From assembly GCF_019320115.1 (NCBI RefSeq), contig NC_089584.1, positions 75,826,791-75,890,790 of the forward strand: 64,000 nucleotides of DNA, written 5' to 3'. Below, in pieces: positions 31,930 through 43,400 of the stretch; the stretch's first letter is position 1; every line of letters starts with the position of its first letter. Under the pieces are notes generated by a model, which worked only from the letters and a program-made list of their open reading frames with translations, was not told where the DNA came from and did no database searches. Source of the DNA: Miscanthus floridulus. Lineage: Eukaryota > Streptophyta > Magnoliopsida > Poales > Poaceae. Made by a program: the position numbers and the translations under genes.

Positions 31930-33300
31930 TTCAGATCTCAGCTTCGAATGCGCTGGGCTTGATAGCGTCGTAGGGCTTGATAGCATCGATCGCTGAGGCG
32001 GTCAAGCACCGAGGGGGCCTTGTTGGCTTTTGGTGCTTGAGTAGGCTCAAGATGAACCGAGGCCTCTCTATCCTACCGAGGCGGTGCCATGGGTAGTTTT
32101 GAGGCGCCCCTGCACCGTCGAGAGACAGAACTTTCGGCCTGCTATACCGCAGTGGTCTCGAGAAGGTCTCGGAGCTCGTCGTGGACCCGTTGCCCCTCCG
32201 AGGTAGAGGGCTTGGGCATTGTCCGGAGTAGCATCGCTGCTGCCACAACGTTCTGGCTAGCGCGATTGAAGATAGGGGGTTGCTCGCCCCCTTCGTCGTT
32301 GTTGATGCGGTGGTTGTCGTCGTGAGCCCTCTACCGGGCTGCTCCGCCATCACCGTGACCCCGCTGCTCTTGCTCGAGAGTGTCTCAAAGCTGCTGTAGA
32401 AGGAGTTGATCTTGTTTGACCTTGGCCTAAAGCTCACGGAGCTGCTCTAGGTCTAGGCGTTGAAGTTCCTCAGGGGCGGGGTTCTTGTTCTACGCTGCCG
32501 GGGGCTCGACGCGTGGAGGGGTGGCGTCGCCTGCCCCCTTGTGGGGCGAGGAGCGATTGCTTGCCCCTTCATCCTCATCGCTCGCACTCAGCACCCTGAG
32601 CTCGATGTTGAAGCACTCACGAGTGGGATCGTCGTCATCGGAGTCGGAGTAGCCAAAGCAGTAGTCGCTCGCGGCCATGAAGCGGCGCATGGCTTTAGGG
32701 TCGCGAAGCCCGGAGAAGTCTGCTCCAGCCCATGCCTCATCCTCCTCCGAGGAGCCAGCGTGGGTGTGGGTCGAGGTTGTGGTGATGAGGTCGAGGGAAA
32801 AACGTTGGTGGCGCCCTAGGGGCTCTGCGTGAGCAGAAGCGTAGGCAACGGTGGCATTGCCTAACTCGAAGGGGTACGAGGATGGTGTCGTCGCCGGGCT
32901 CCACTCCACGGGAGTCGACTCCTCAGGAGGTGGCGGGGCAGAGCTTGATGATGGGGCATTGCTTCACGCCACCGACGTCCTTCCCTTGCCTAGGCTTAAG
33001 CTAGATAGGTCCCCAGCTAGGGACTCCATACCAACAGCCGGGTATGGGATACTGGCGGAGTGCGGTGCGTCGCCCTGAGCTCGTGCGGTGTTGGGGTGGT
33101 CTCGCCCGCGTCGTGCCTGGCGAGCGCGACGAGAGCGGCGGCCCAGGCGCCACCTGCGCCTGGGCTGCTGGTGCGTGATGTCGTCGTTGGTCGATGGGGC
33201 TCTGGGTGGGAGGAGTACCATATCGTACTCATATCCTAGAGACATGAACTCTAGGCTCCCGAACCAGATCACCGTGCCGAGACACAGTGGTCGCATGGGG
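31930..33300 (-). pseudogene. Gag-like remnant of the Tat-like element
   Basis: Minus strand: MRPLCLGTVIWFGSLEFMSL near the start, then in another frame DFSGLRDPKAMRRFMAASDY with CFGYSDSDDDDPTRECFNIE, an N-terminal gag signature of Tat/RIRE2-like gypsy elements, then an AE-rich tail. Several frame changes and no zinc knuckle. Short for a gag and not followed by pol, as expected for a non-autonomous derivative. Confidence 0.6.
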
Positions 33301-33368
33301 TCTGCCATCCGGAACTTGTTGGGATGACTAAGCTGACACGTAGTATGGCCCCTGCCTGGCGTGCCAAC

Positions 33369-34921
33369 TGTCGGTGTTTTGGTCCAGCGGGTCCTCAACC
33401 GACTAGTGAAAGTGTACTGTGTGCCCCTAATTCCGGATGGTGATGCAAAAAGACACAAGGTTTATACTGGTTCAGGCAATAGATGCCCTACGTCCAGTCT
33501 AAGAGAGCGATCTTGTATTCCTTGCACCAAGATGCTTGTAGTAGGGGCTTACAAGCTGAGCAAGAGAGAGAGCTAGTCCCAGGTCTCTGCGTAGAGTGGC
33601 ATGGGTGGCTTGAGATGTTGATCTCTTGCAGTGAGGGAGCGTGTGTGTTATAGAGCGTTGTGCGTTGCTTGCACGTGTGTCTCCTCTCCCCAAAGCGGCC
33701 CTGGTCACTCCCTTTTATAGTCGAAGGGAGGCACAGGGGCGGTACATGTATTTGCTACGTGGCGTTTTATGAGCAGAGGCGGTATGTCCGAGCCCTGCAG
33801 CTCGTCACTGTGGCGGCATGGTCGGTGGAGCGCTCTTATCCTCGGTGCACTGGAGCGACGCGCCGGTCACGCCTGATCCTATGCGACGGGGGAGCTCCTG
33901 TGGTGGCATGCATGCCTTCTTCTATTGGAGGCATGCTGGTCACTGTATGTTTGACCAGTGCGGAGAGCCGAGGCTAGGTAGATGCGACGGCGCGGGTGCG
34001 TTGATTCCGAGGCTACAGGAGCCTGGCCTTGTGCACGACGTGGGAGCTCCTATAGCTTGACGCAGGGCATGGCGCGTACTGCGGACGACGTGCTGGTCCC
34101 AGAGTGCTTACAACGTAGAGAGCTAAGGCCCAGCCAGTGCAGAGGCTGAACCATTGTGGGGGGCTCAGCGGGCGCGAGTCCCGAGGCTACAGGAGCCCAG
34201 AAGCGGATAGCCGAGGCTCGGAGGGAGCAGTTGGTCTTGTACGTCGATTCCAAGGCTACAGGGACCCAGACTTGACTTTCCACGCCGCGCTGTCCTTGGA
34301 GCAGGGGTTAGGCAGCACAGTGCAGCGCGGGTGTCAGTCGTGGGCACAGTGCCGAGCACAGCGGCTGATAACCCCTACCCCGTCCTGTCCCGGACGGCAT
34401 GGTGTCGATGTGACTCCCGTCTCATCGGACACTCCGTTGTATCAAGCCGTCGTTCGGCTGACGTCGCGGGAGTGGTTGGACGTGTTAGTTGGATGTGACG
34501 TCCCTTAGAGAAGTTGGTCAGGGCCGCGGTGACGGGGTTGATGCCGAGCCGGCCTCGAGCGAGTCGGTAACTGGGTGCTCGTCTGAGGCCTCGTGGCGCG
34601 GGGCCTCGGGCAAGTCGGAGAATCGGTACCTCGTCCGAGGCCTTGTAGCACGGGGCCTCGGGCGAGTCAGAGAATCGGTACCTCGTCCGAGGCCTTGTGG
34701 CGCAGGGCCTTGGGAGAGTCGGAGAACCGATACTTTGTCCGGGGTCTCGTGGTTTCGTTCCGGGCCGAGCCCGGATATTGTTCGAGGTGGGCCGGGCGGT
34801 CCAGCTGGGCCTCGGATAAGGTGGGGGTTTGCCGGTGGTTGTCTCTTGGCTTCGATATTTACAAGGTCTAAGCGATTTTTTCGGTTCTTGCTTAGGGGAC
34901 CTCTTTTTATGGTACCCGACA
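33369..34921 (-). mobile_element. Tat-like 5' LTR
   Basis: 1553 bp, same length as the left copy. Next to its inner side the minus strand reads TTGGCACGCCAGG (about 33355-33367), a candidate primer-binding site. Confidence 0.9.
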
Positions 34922-35200
34922 CTTTGCCTCAAGAGCATCCCATAATTCTTTGCCTGATGTGCAAGATATGTAGTTTTTCTCATACTTGGGATGAAGTGCA
35001 CTAATCACGGCGTCTCGAAACAAGTTATTGGCAGCCAATAACTTTCGCTCCTCCTCAGGAGTAAACTGTTCAGGCTTCCCCTGCGCGACGTGATAGCAGT
35101 TCATCGCAGTCAACCACAATACCATCTTGGCACGCCATATCATGAAATTCTTGCCATCAAAATTATTTGGCTTCAAAGCAGCAGCAAAACCACTGACAGA
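34922..35200 (-). pseudogene. Copia gag N-terminus (element in RLP2)
   Basis: Reads GFAAALKPNNFDGKNFMIWR, AKMVLWLTAMNCYHVAQGKP and LLAANNLFRDAVISALHPKY, the start of a copia gag. There is no in-frame ATG before it, and only about 30 bases separate it from the LTR, so the leader and primer-binding site are probably deleted. It breaks at 34926 (CTTTG target copy) and continues at 24653. Confidence 0.82.
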
Positions 35201-35227
35201 AAATTATCTAACATTAGTTTTTTGGAT

Positions 35228-36268
35228 TGTTAGGAATTTAGACATTTTCATTATCAGTTTAATCCAGAAATATAACAGCAGCAGGTTTGTGACGGCATAT
35301 ATGTGCATGTGTATATTTCTTATGAACGCTGCGGCATACATAGATGACATACTGATTGATACAGTAAGAATACAAAATACAGTAATCACAGAGATTAGAC
35401 TGTACCCAGCGGAGGGTCGCATGCCGAGGGCATCGGAGGCTTCATTCGCACTAGTCGACATAGTGCGTTGCTCGAAGTCGTGGACCACAGTCGATGCAGG
35501 AAGATGTTCGCAGTGCAGTCCCATGAACGGATCACCAGGAAGAAGACGCCTTGACGTTCCAGGGAGAGGACAGATCCAAGAGCGATCTCCAGGAAGAAGA
35601 TGAACGAGCAGTCGCGGATAGCTCCCAAAAACCTAATCGCCGCTCACCCCGTGCAGGATTCTCAGGCGGACGAGGGTTTCCGGAGGCACCTGCTCTCCCG
35701 CTCCTCCGTGCGCGCAGAGGTACGGGACGGGGAAATCAGAAGGCTGCTGATCTGTGGTTCTCTCGGGAGTGGTTACGAAAGATGGGGTCTAGACTGACGG
35801 AAGACAGGATATATGGCTGCTAACGGGGAAGAGAAGACGAAGGCAGCGGAGAATCCCAGGAGACGGGAAGCGGAAGCGGAAGCGAAGACGAAGGCAGTGG
35901 AGAATCCCAGGAGACGGGAAGCGGAAGCGGAAGGGACGGTAACTGACGTAGTCAGTTCGCCTCCACCATCAAGGAGCGAAACTCCCGTGATAATGTGGAT
36001 TTAAGTGGCAAAAGACTGGCCACGCCCGCCCGCCTCGGCCTCGGCCCGTGTCCGGCCGGCGGCGGCGGCGGCGCGCGTGTGTGTGACACGCCTTTATCCT
36101 TTTCCCAGCTTCTCAATTTAGATGGATAATTTCCAACCATATAAGCTGAGTCAGCGTTCAGTCAAAATCTCGTATGGTATTAAACCATACAACACTTAAT
36201 GTTACGCACCATATAGTTTTATTTAATTATTAAATATTATATGGGTCCGGCCCATATTATATCCAACA
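35228..36268 (-). mobile_element. Copia 5' LTR, full length, 1041 bp
   Basis: Begins TGTTAGGAATTTAG (right end of the minus-strand LTR) and ends TCCAACA at the CGATA target copy. It contains a 51-bp tandem duplication (GAAGACGAAGGCAG units, about 35832-35934) that is single in the other LTR. Confidence 0.85.
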
Positions 36269-37417
36269 CGATAACTGTTGCGAATGGCAGGGCGTCCAGT
36301 GCAGCAACACAACCGGTCGTGTTGTTACGCTCGATTTACAAGGTACTGCCTGCGGCAACAGTGTTGCGGTTAAGAAGGTGCTTGGAGGTAACATAAGCTC
36401 CTCACTTGTTGGTTTGCAGCACTTGCAGTATCTGGACCTTAGCTGCGACTGGTTCAGCACTGTGAAAATACCCGAGTTCTTGGGCTCTTTACATGAATTG
36501 AGGTAACTCGACCTGTCGATGTCCTGGTTAGTTGGAAGGATACCGCCACACCTGGGTAAGCGCTCCAACTTGCCTTGAATCTTGATTCCACGTATGGGTA
36601 CTCCACGGATATCACCTGGCTGTCACGGTTATCTTCCCTCGAGCACCTCGATATGAGCTGGGTGAACCTTAGCACTATCACGAACTGGGTTTCCGTGGTC
36701 AACAAGCTTCCTTCTCTTGTAAGTCTTGATCTCAGTTCCTGTGAGCTTAGGACCAGCCCGGATTCGCTTTTGGATTCAAATCTGACATCTCTTGAATCTC
36801 TCAGCATTTCGGGTAACCGTTTCCACAAGCATATCGCACCCAACTGGTTTTGGTATTTAACTAGCCTCAGGCAACTTGATGTCTCATCCAGTGAGTTGCA
36901 TGGTCCATTTCCGTATGAGTTAGGGAATATGACCTCCATGGTGAGAATTGATTTATCAGGAAATGGCCTTGGGGGCATGATACCTTCAAACTTGAAAATT
37001 CTTTGTAGTCAGGAAGAGTTATGGTTGTTTGAAAACAACATCAATGGGAGTATTGCAGAATTCTTCAAACGTTTACCTAGTTGCTCATGGAATAAGTTGA
37101 AAACGTTATCTCTACCCTTCAGCAATCTGACAGGAAACCTACCAGCCAAATTAGAACCCTTGAGAAATTTGACATGGCTTGATCTCGGCGGTAACAAGCT
37201 CACTGGTCCTGTGCCACTGTGGTAGGAAAGCTCACATATCTAACTTACTTGGACCTAAGCTCCAACAACCTAGACGGTGACTTGCATGAAGGGCATTTGT
37301 CAGGCCTAGTAAACTTGGAGCTCTTGTCTCTGTCTTACAACTCCATAGCCATCAGAGTGAACTCGACTTGGGTTCCTCCCTTTAATCTTACATATCTTCA
37401 ACTTCGGTCATGCCTCC
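36269..37417 (+). pseudogene. RLP2 piece 2: LRRNT end and N-terminal LRRs
   Basis: Resumes with the cap (NCCEWQGVQCSNTTG), then LRRs including LQHLQYLDLS, LSSLEHLDMSWVNLSTITNW, LVSLDLSSCELRTS, LTSLRQLDVSSSELHGPFP, CSWNKLKTLSLPFSNLTGN and LTYLDLSSNNLDGDL. A TAA interrupts LR-LDL at 36502-36504; frame changes occur near 36570 and after PVPLW (about 37222). It ends at SCLL, cut by the insertion at 37418. The first five bases (36269-36273) are the second CGATA target copy. Confidence 0.9.
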
Positions 37418-40400
37418 TGTAACAAACCGGGTTTTTGGTGAAGCCAAAAATACGAACTTTTTAAAAAATTTCCCTGCAATGTGTGAAGCATGTAGTCGCT
37501 AGGTCAAACTAAAGACAATTTTTAAATAAATTGTTGCATACATATAGTATTGTTTGTAGGAGTGTGCCGGAGTTCTTTAGATGAGTTAGGGTTTTGTGTC
37601 GGAGTGCACAATCTGTACCAGATTCTCTCTCATTCTCATAAACCCTCCCAATACCATTTGAGTCTCTCCAAAAATTCTCCTAATAATTTTTGGAGTCATC
37701 TCATGCCTTTCACATCCTTCCTAAACTCCATATCCATATAAACATGTAAAGGAAAAAGATCCCCTTTTTCCTTCTCCCCTCAACTCCCTTTTATTCTTCA
37801 CAAATCTACCTCTCTCAAATCCCTCTGATCAATTACTATGACTTGATGCTTGCATATTGCCGACCCTTGGCATGGATCCCCACCACCCTAGCTGACCCTT
37901 ACTGGACCCCACATAGAAGCCCTTGGTTTATTTAGAAGGTAGAAAATAGAAATAGAAAGGAATAGAACAGGGAGGAGAAAAAGGAAATGGCCAAACCAGC
38001 CCAAGCAACAGAGTCGGCCCAGCTCGCCTCCTCGGCCCGTGACCACCTCACCTCCCAGCCGGCCTCTCCCACTTGAGCTGGAGGCCCAACCCGTCACCCC
38101 ATCCTCTTCTGGCCCACGCGAAGCAGCAGCAAAAACTAGACCAGGCTGGCCCAGCTCCTCCCCTTCGGCCCGCTCGCGCGCGCACGGCCAAGCGGCCCAG
38201 CAAGATCGGCCCAGCTGCCCCCTTGCGGCCGCCCCTCTCACCCCCCTCACGACGTCGCTGGTAGGTGGGCCAGCCGGCCCCCACCTGTCATCCCTTACCC
38301 CCTGGTCCCCCTTGCCTCCTCTGTTCTGGCACACAGTAGAGCACCGGCGCGCACTAGGCAAGGAGCACCCAAGGCCACGCCCCGCATCCTAGCCGTCCGG
38401 ACCTGACCACCAACCCCCGCGCACGCCCGAATGCGGCCACGCAAGCGATCCGCGGCACCACGCCCTACCCCAGGTCGCGCCACACCTCGCGTGACGTCAT
38501 CGCCATGGCCCATGCCCGCTGACGCCACCCGCCTCCACTTTTTACCGGCCACTGCTCCAAATTGGAGTCACCAAGACACCCGCGATCGAACCGCGACGCC
38601 CCAAGCCCTACCCCCGAACACATCCTAGCCTTCCGCGTGACCAATTCCCTGCATCCATCGTTCACCGAGCCCCATGGCTGAGCTCGGTCTATAAAGAGCC
38701 CCAAGCACGGAGCCCTAGGCCCCTCCTACCCCCGCCGCCGCTCAGCGCCTTCCAATTCGCCAACGTCCGAGCCAGAAGAGGGGAAAGAGGAAGAGGGAAT
38801 GTAGAAGAAGAAGAAGAAGGAAGAGAGGAGGAGAAGAAGAAGAGAAGCCGGAGCCTTGCCGGAGTTGCCAAGTCGCCGGAGCCAGGGACGACATCACGAT
38901 CGTCTTCTTTCCCGTCGCAGCCTGCACGGCACCGCACCAACCCGCCACGGCCCCAACGCGCCACCGCACCGCTACCCTGCTGCCCCAAGCCCCACGATAA
39001 GCCCCCACGCTGCCCCTGTGCTCGCCGTCGTACTTTCGCCATGAGCGCCGTCGTGGTCTCCCCACTTAGGAGGCCCAAGGGTCACGCTGTTGTGCACCAT
39101 CGAGCAGGCGCGCTCACAAACGCTTCCACGAGCCAAGATGCCATCCTGCCGAGCCTTGGATGGCTTGGGAACACCGGCGCCACCGCCCTATGCCCGCCAC
39201 GCTCGCCATGGCCAAACCCCACCATGGCGCTGCTCCGTTCCGGCCCTACCACGAAGACCTAGGCATTAGGAACAGCCTCTTCATCCTTGCCCTGATGTGG
39301 GACACACGCCACTCTAGCCCCTAGCCAAAGAGGAGCCCAAGTACCCCGACTACCCTCCACCTCGCTAGCGTGGACGCGCTCCAGAGCGCTGCCGTGCCGT
39401 GGACCTTCCCGCCGTCTCCGGCCACCTTGTGATACGGGATCTGGCCGTAGAATTTCGCCTCGACCTCGCGCACTTAGCCATGTAGACGATGAAGGTGATG
39501 ACATACCCAAACCCCCGAACCGTCGTTGCCGGGATCTCACCGGAGCTCCACCATGCGCCTAGGGCGCCAAACGGACTCCGCCATGACCCGAGGTCACCGG
39601 CGTCGCCTTCGCAATCCAGTCCGCGACCCCAATTGGGGGAAAAGGGCCCGCCTATGGCTCCCATCACAGCCGCAGCTGCCACGCCATTGTCCGCCGCTAT
39701 CGCTATGCCGCTGCCATCGTGGTCGGCTTTGCCCGAACTCTGGGTGCCACCCCGGACATCCCTGTCCTATCGTCGTGTCACGAGGAAGCCATTAGAGCCC
39801 CTTGAGCGGTCGAGCCCTTGCTAGAGCTTCGTTGCACAGCATCACCGCGGCCTCGCCACCCGTTGCCACCGCGCCGACGCGCCGACCGTCTGAAGCCCAG
39901 GCTACTGCCTTTAGCCCACCGGAGCCCTCGCAGCGACCCTCGCGAAGCCCAAGGCCGCCTTAGAAACCTCGCCAAGCCGCCGCCACGCCCTGTCGTGCGG
40001 GCTTGCCGCCAGCGAAAATGCCATCGCGGGAGAACAGAGAACCGGGGCCCTTCTCACATCACTTCAAGCACCGGGTGCACGGTGCACCGCTCGTGCCTAC
40101 GCCCGCGTGAACAAGGTTCACCGTAAACCCGGCCTTCGGTCCAGTGGGACCACGCGTGTCAGCCCACCATGGACCAGCGCCATAGACCAAAGCCCCAAAG
40201 TGAAGTAGCACCGTGAGCCTGATCCACATGCACCAGAGAGGGGAAAAGGGGACTGGACATGGTCCACCACGGACCCAGTGCGTGGTCCACGGACCAGCGC
40301 CTACCGGTCCACCGTGAGCCGCTCCCACGTGCACAGTCCAGACCTGGCCCATCTAGAGCCCAACAGCACCACGTGGATAGCCTACCTGCCCGACACGTGT

Positions 40401-43400
40401 CTGGGCCGGACCGGCCCAACTCGGCCCATCGAAGCCCATACTGGGCCCATCCCCATTGACCATTGACCGGTCAATGTTGATCGCTGACTGGGCCCACCTG
40501 TTAGTGACTAGTGCCGAGGGCCCACCTGTCAGCCACTGTTACCGCTAGACCAATCTTGCGCTGCCACGTGTCAAGCCCTAGTTCACCCCTTCCTTTTTCT
40601 TTTTCAGAAAATAGATTTAACTTCAAAAATTCATAGAAAATTCATACGACCTCAGAAAAATGTAAAACCAGTTCTCACATTTTTCTAAAATCAAGCTCTA
40701 CGCCATGGACATGTCCTTGTCTACCCGTTTTACGTCGCACAATGCGAGACCGATACTCGCCTCTCTTTTGGACCTGCAGTCTGGCCCTACCGTCTTGCGA
40801 AACGCCTTTGTCGCCAACCCTAGCTATGTCTGACAGCAGTAGGCACATATTAGCTAGTCGCTGCCATGCCCGGCCAGCCAAAGCCAGCCTTTGGCCAACC
40901 ATAGCCACTTGTAGCCAGCCGCAGCTAGCCACAGCAGGCCGTAGCTGGCCTCAGCTAGCTAGAAGAAGCCACAACCCTCCAGGACAAGTCACAACCGCCT
41001 CTGGCCATCTTCACCTTTGCCGCAAGGACGAATCCTAGTTGGACACCATTCCCGATGCCGATGAAAGCCCTCTCTTCGCTCTTTCATACACTCGATCTTA
41101 CACCTGTCATTCACGATCTATGCCTATCTAAATCCACATATGCCATGCCCTTATGCAGGTTCCCTTGTTGCTATAGAAATGTGCTACTCCATTCGTGTGG
41201 TCGTGTCTTAGCTCTTATGTTGGGTTGTTGGGATTCTTGTTCTTATGTTGTGCTTAAGGACCGTGCCTTCAAGCCGGTCGAGGGATAGTACCTCGTTCGA
41301 TCATTTCGGTCGTGGGTTCGCCCCACCATGGCCGTAATGGCGAGCATAACTCGCTCCGTCGCTTTTAGTTGTCTCCAACATACTACAATTATTAGTAATC
41401 TAATTCGGCCCTAGGACCTGACCATTGTGGACTGAACATTGGTGCGGATATCACCCGCACACAATGAGCCCTTTGTGGCCTAACTTAGTGGACGAGTTAG
41501 GATATGATGATTGTAGAAGACGGATGCCAACTCGTGTAGGATAAGCTCATGGCCGCGAGTCCCCTCGCCATGACCATCGGGCTCTACCTCTTTTCACCTG
41601 TGTTTATCCTAGCCACCTTATATGATTGCACCACCTTGACCATAGCATTCCTTCGGATCTAAGCGGTGACAACCGCACTGCTACGAACCGAGGGAATAGC
41701 AATGTGCCAATAGTTGCACGGCCGTGATGCCCTATGAGTTGGTTTGGATCGTGGGACTGTATCTCTTCTCTCCAACCTTCGTCCGTTCCATGACAAGTTG
41801 GTCGAAAGAGTACAGATTCCATTCTTCTCTCTCTTTGGTTCTCAATCCTCGTCAATCCAGTAAGATGTGGATTGAGCCCCTTGCTTGTTTGGGGTTTATT
41901 GCGCTCTTGATTCCATTCCTTTGATTCTCGTCGGCTTCTAGGGCGAGTGGATCAAAGGAAGGCGAATCTCGTGTTCTTCTCTTTTGGTTCTTTCGTGCTC
42001 AAACCCCCATATGCTTGTACCTTGTATGACCATCACATTTCTTTGATTCCCGCGGTGACAACCGCACCGCTATAAGTTAGAAAGATGTCTTAGTGCCAGT
42101 GCACCTAAGTCGGGTACCCTACGAGTGGTTTGCGCACTTGGTGTTTGTCGCTTCCTTCCAATGCCCCGTCTTTTGTCGTGGTGCAAGTGTTGGAAGAAGT
42201 AGACCTTGTCCCTTGTGGTTCTTGCTCTGGATGCACCGTTAGCCGCTCTGTTCGATCCCGCCTTGTCCATGACGATTGGATCAAAGACTAGACTATCTCT
42301 TTTAGTTAGCGAAGCAATGGTCTATGTCGTACCTCGGAACCATGCGTGTCAACCCGATCAGCCGTCTAAAACCATCTTTCCCGAAGATGTGCCTGAGAAC
42401 ATGACATGGATGTGCCTACTAACCCCCGCTTCTTTTGTTTTGCTGAGCAACTCTCTTCTCGGCTCCCGACGTTATTATGTCGTGTGGATCGAGAGGACCC
42501 GTTGCTGTCCAATCTCTATGCGCTACCGTATTCTACCATAGCGAACGAGCCGAAGTACATTGGAGCCAAGTCACAATAGTGCTATTCGTTCTTGTCTGCT
42601 TCTTGTATCCAATGGTGACTTGCGGAATAAGACTATAAGAGCCGAACCCCGTCGTTCTTCCTTCATTGGGCCCGTCCCCTAATTCCTGTCCTTTCCATGA
42701 CGCCCGGATCGAAGGTCGTGAGCCGTGGTGTTGCTATGGATAAGCTTTGGCTTAAACCATCTATCCTAAAGCCATACTGGCTTGGCCATGACTTAAGCTT
42801 GTGCTTAGCAAACCACCACTTGTGATTCTTTGGCCCGAGGAAATCGGACAACCGCCGAGAGGGCTAAGCCATGTATCTCTTATTGTCTCGCTGGCATTAT
42901 TGGATTTCTGGCGTCTCGTCGTCTTTTCAAGTGTTGAGTGCTCTCTTGCCTTGCGTGTCGCTTCACGGAGTAGCTGACGATCGGACCAAGAGAACGTGGA
43001 TGACGACAAGGACTGCGGAATGGAGTCAACGCAGGAGGAGGTGACCCCGCTAATGAAACACCAACGAATGGAGAATTGTACCACTACTACCTCTACATCG
43101 CAGGTGTCATGGCAGCACCCTCTTTTAGAGAATCCTATTAGACATTGCATAATATCTAGAACTGCTAGCGCTTTATAATTATTCCTTTGATAGTACTTTG
43201 ATGCATGCTACTACCTGAGCCATTATTACCCTGATGCAACCCACTCTACCACGTCATCCTGCTTTGCGCATTCGCTCGCTTATATATGCTTACTTGCTTG
43301 CTTGCTTGCATATTGCACCACTATACTTATTATTAACTCCACTTTGCATTATATCGGGGATGTGATGCTGGTGGTGAACCCCCTGGGAATGGTTTGGCTA

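Larger units (their letters stand above)
24659..34921 (-). mobile_element. Tat-like gypsy element without polymerase, nested in copia gag
   Basis: LTRs of 1553 bp each (24659-26211 and 33369-34921) start TGTCGGTGTTTTGG and end GGTACCCGACA; CTTTG flanks (24654-24658 and 34922-34926) are a perfect 5-bp duplication. A polypurine-type GGCTCGGGGGCTAC on the minus strand beside the left LTR and TTGGCACGCC beside the right LTR show leftward transcription. The 7.16-kb interior has a decayed minus-strand gag (about 31930-33300) and a plus-strand antisense ORF (27450-31124), but no protease, RT or integrase. The element must have used enzymes from a relative. Confidence 0.88.
20322..36268 (-). mobile_element. 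Copia element disrupting RLP2
   Basis: Inserted between CGATA copies (20317-20321 and 36269-36273), transcribed leftwards. Right LTR 35228-36268 (5'); left LTR 20322-21077 (3', truncated). Coding order on the minus strand: gag (35176 to 34927, then 24653 to 24170), protease, integrase, RT, RNase H (to about 21100). Gag is split by the Tat-like element at 24659-34921. The polypurine tract is gone, I cannot see a canonical primer-binding site, and the gag start lacks a clean ATG. LTR copies differ by about 8% over 325 bp by eye. Confidence 0.92.

Noticed and set aside
33369..34921. A second gene cluster similar to 24659-26211
   Set aside because: Same-length LTRs of one Tat-like element with a CTTTG duplication; the shared frames are LTR artefacts.
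35204..35823. Open frames shared with 20358-20891
   Set aside because: They are the two LTR copies of the copia in RLP2.
38030..40470. Several 60-117-codon GC-rich frames as genes
   Set aside because: Present on both strands, low-complexity Pro/Arg/Ala composition, inside an LTR-type insertion.
41300..41335. tRNA gene (T-arm-like GTGGGTTCGCCCCAC)
   Set aside because: No A-box, anticodon arm or acceptor stem around it; a short palindrome in a long LTR.
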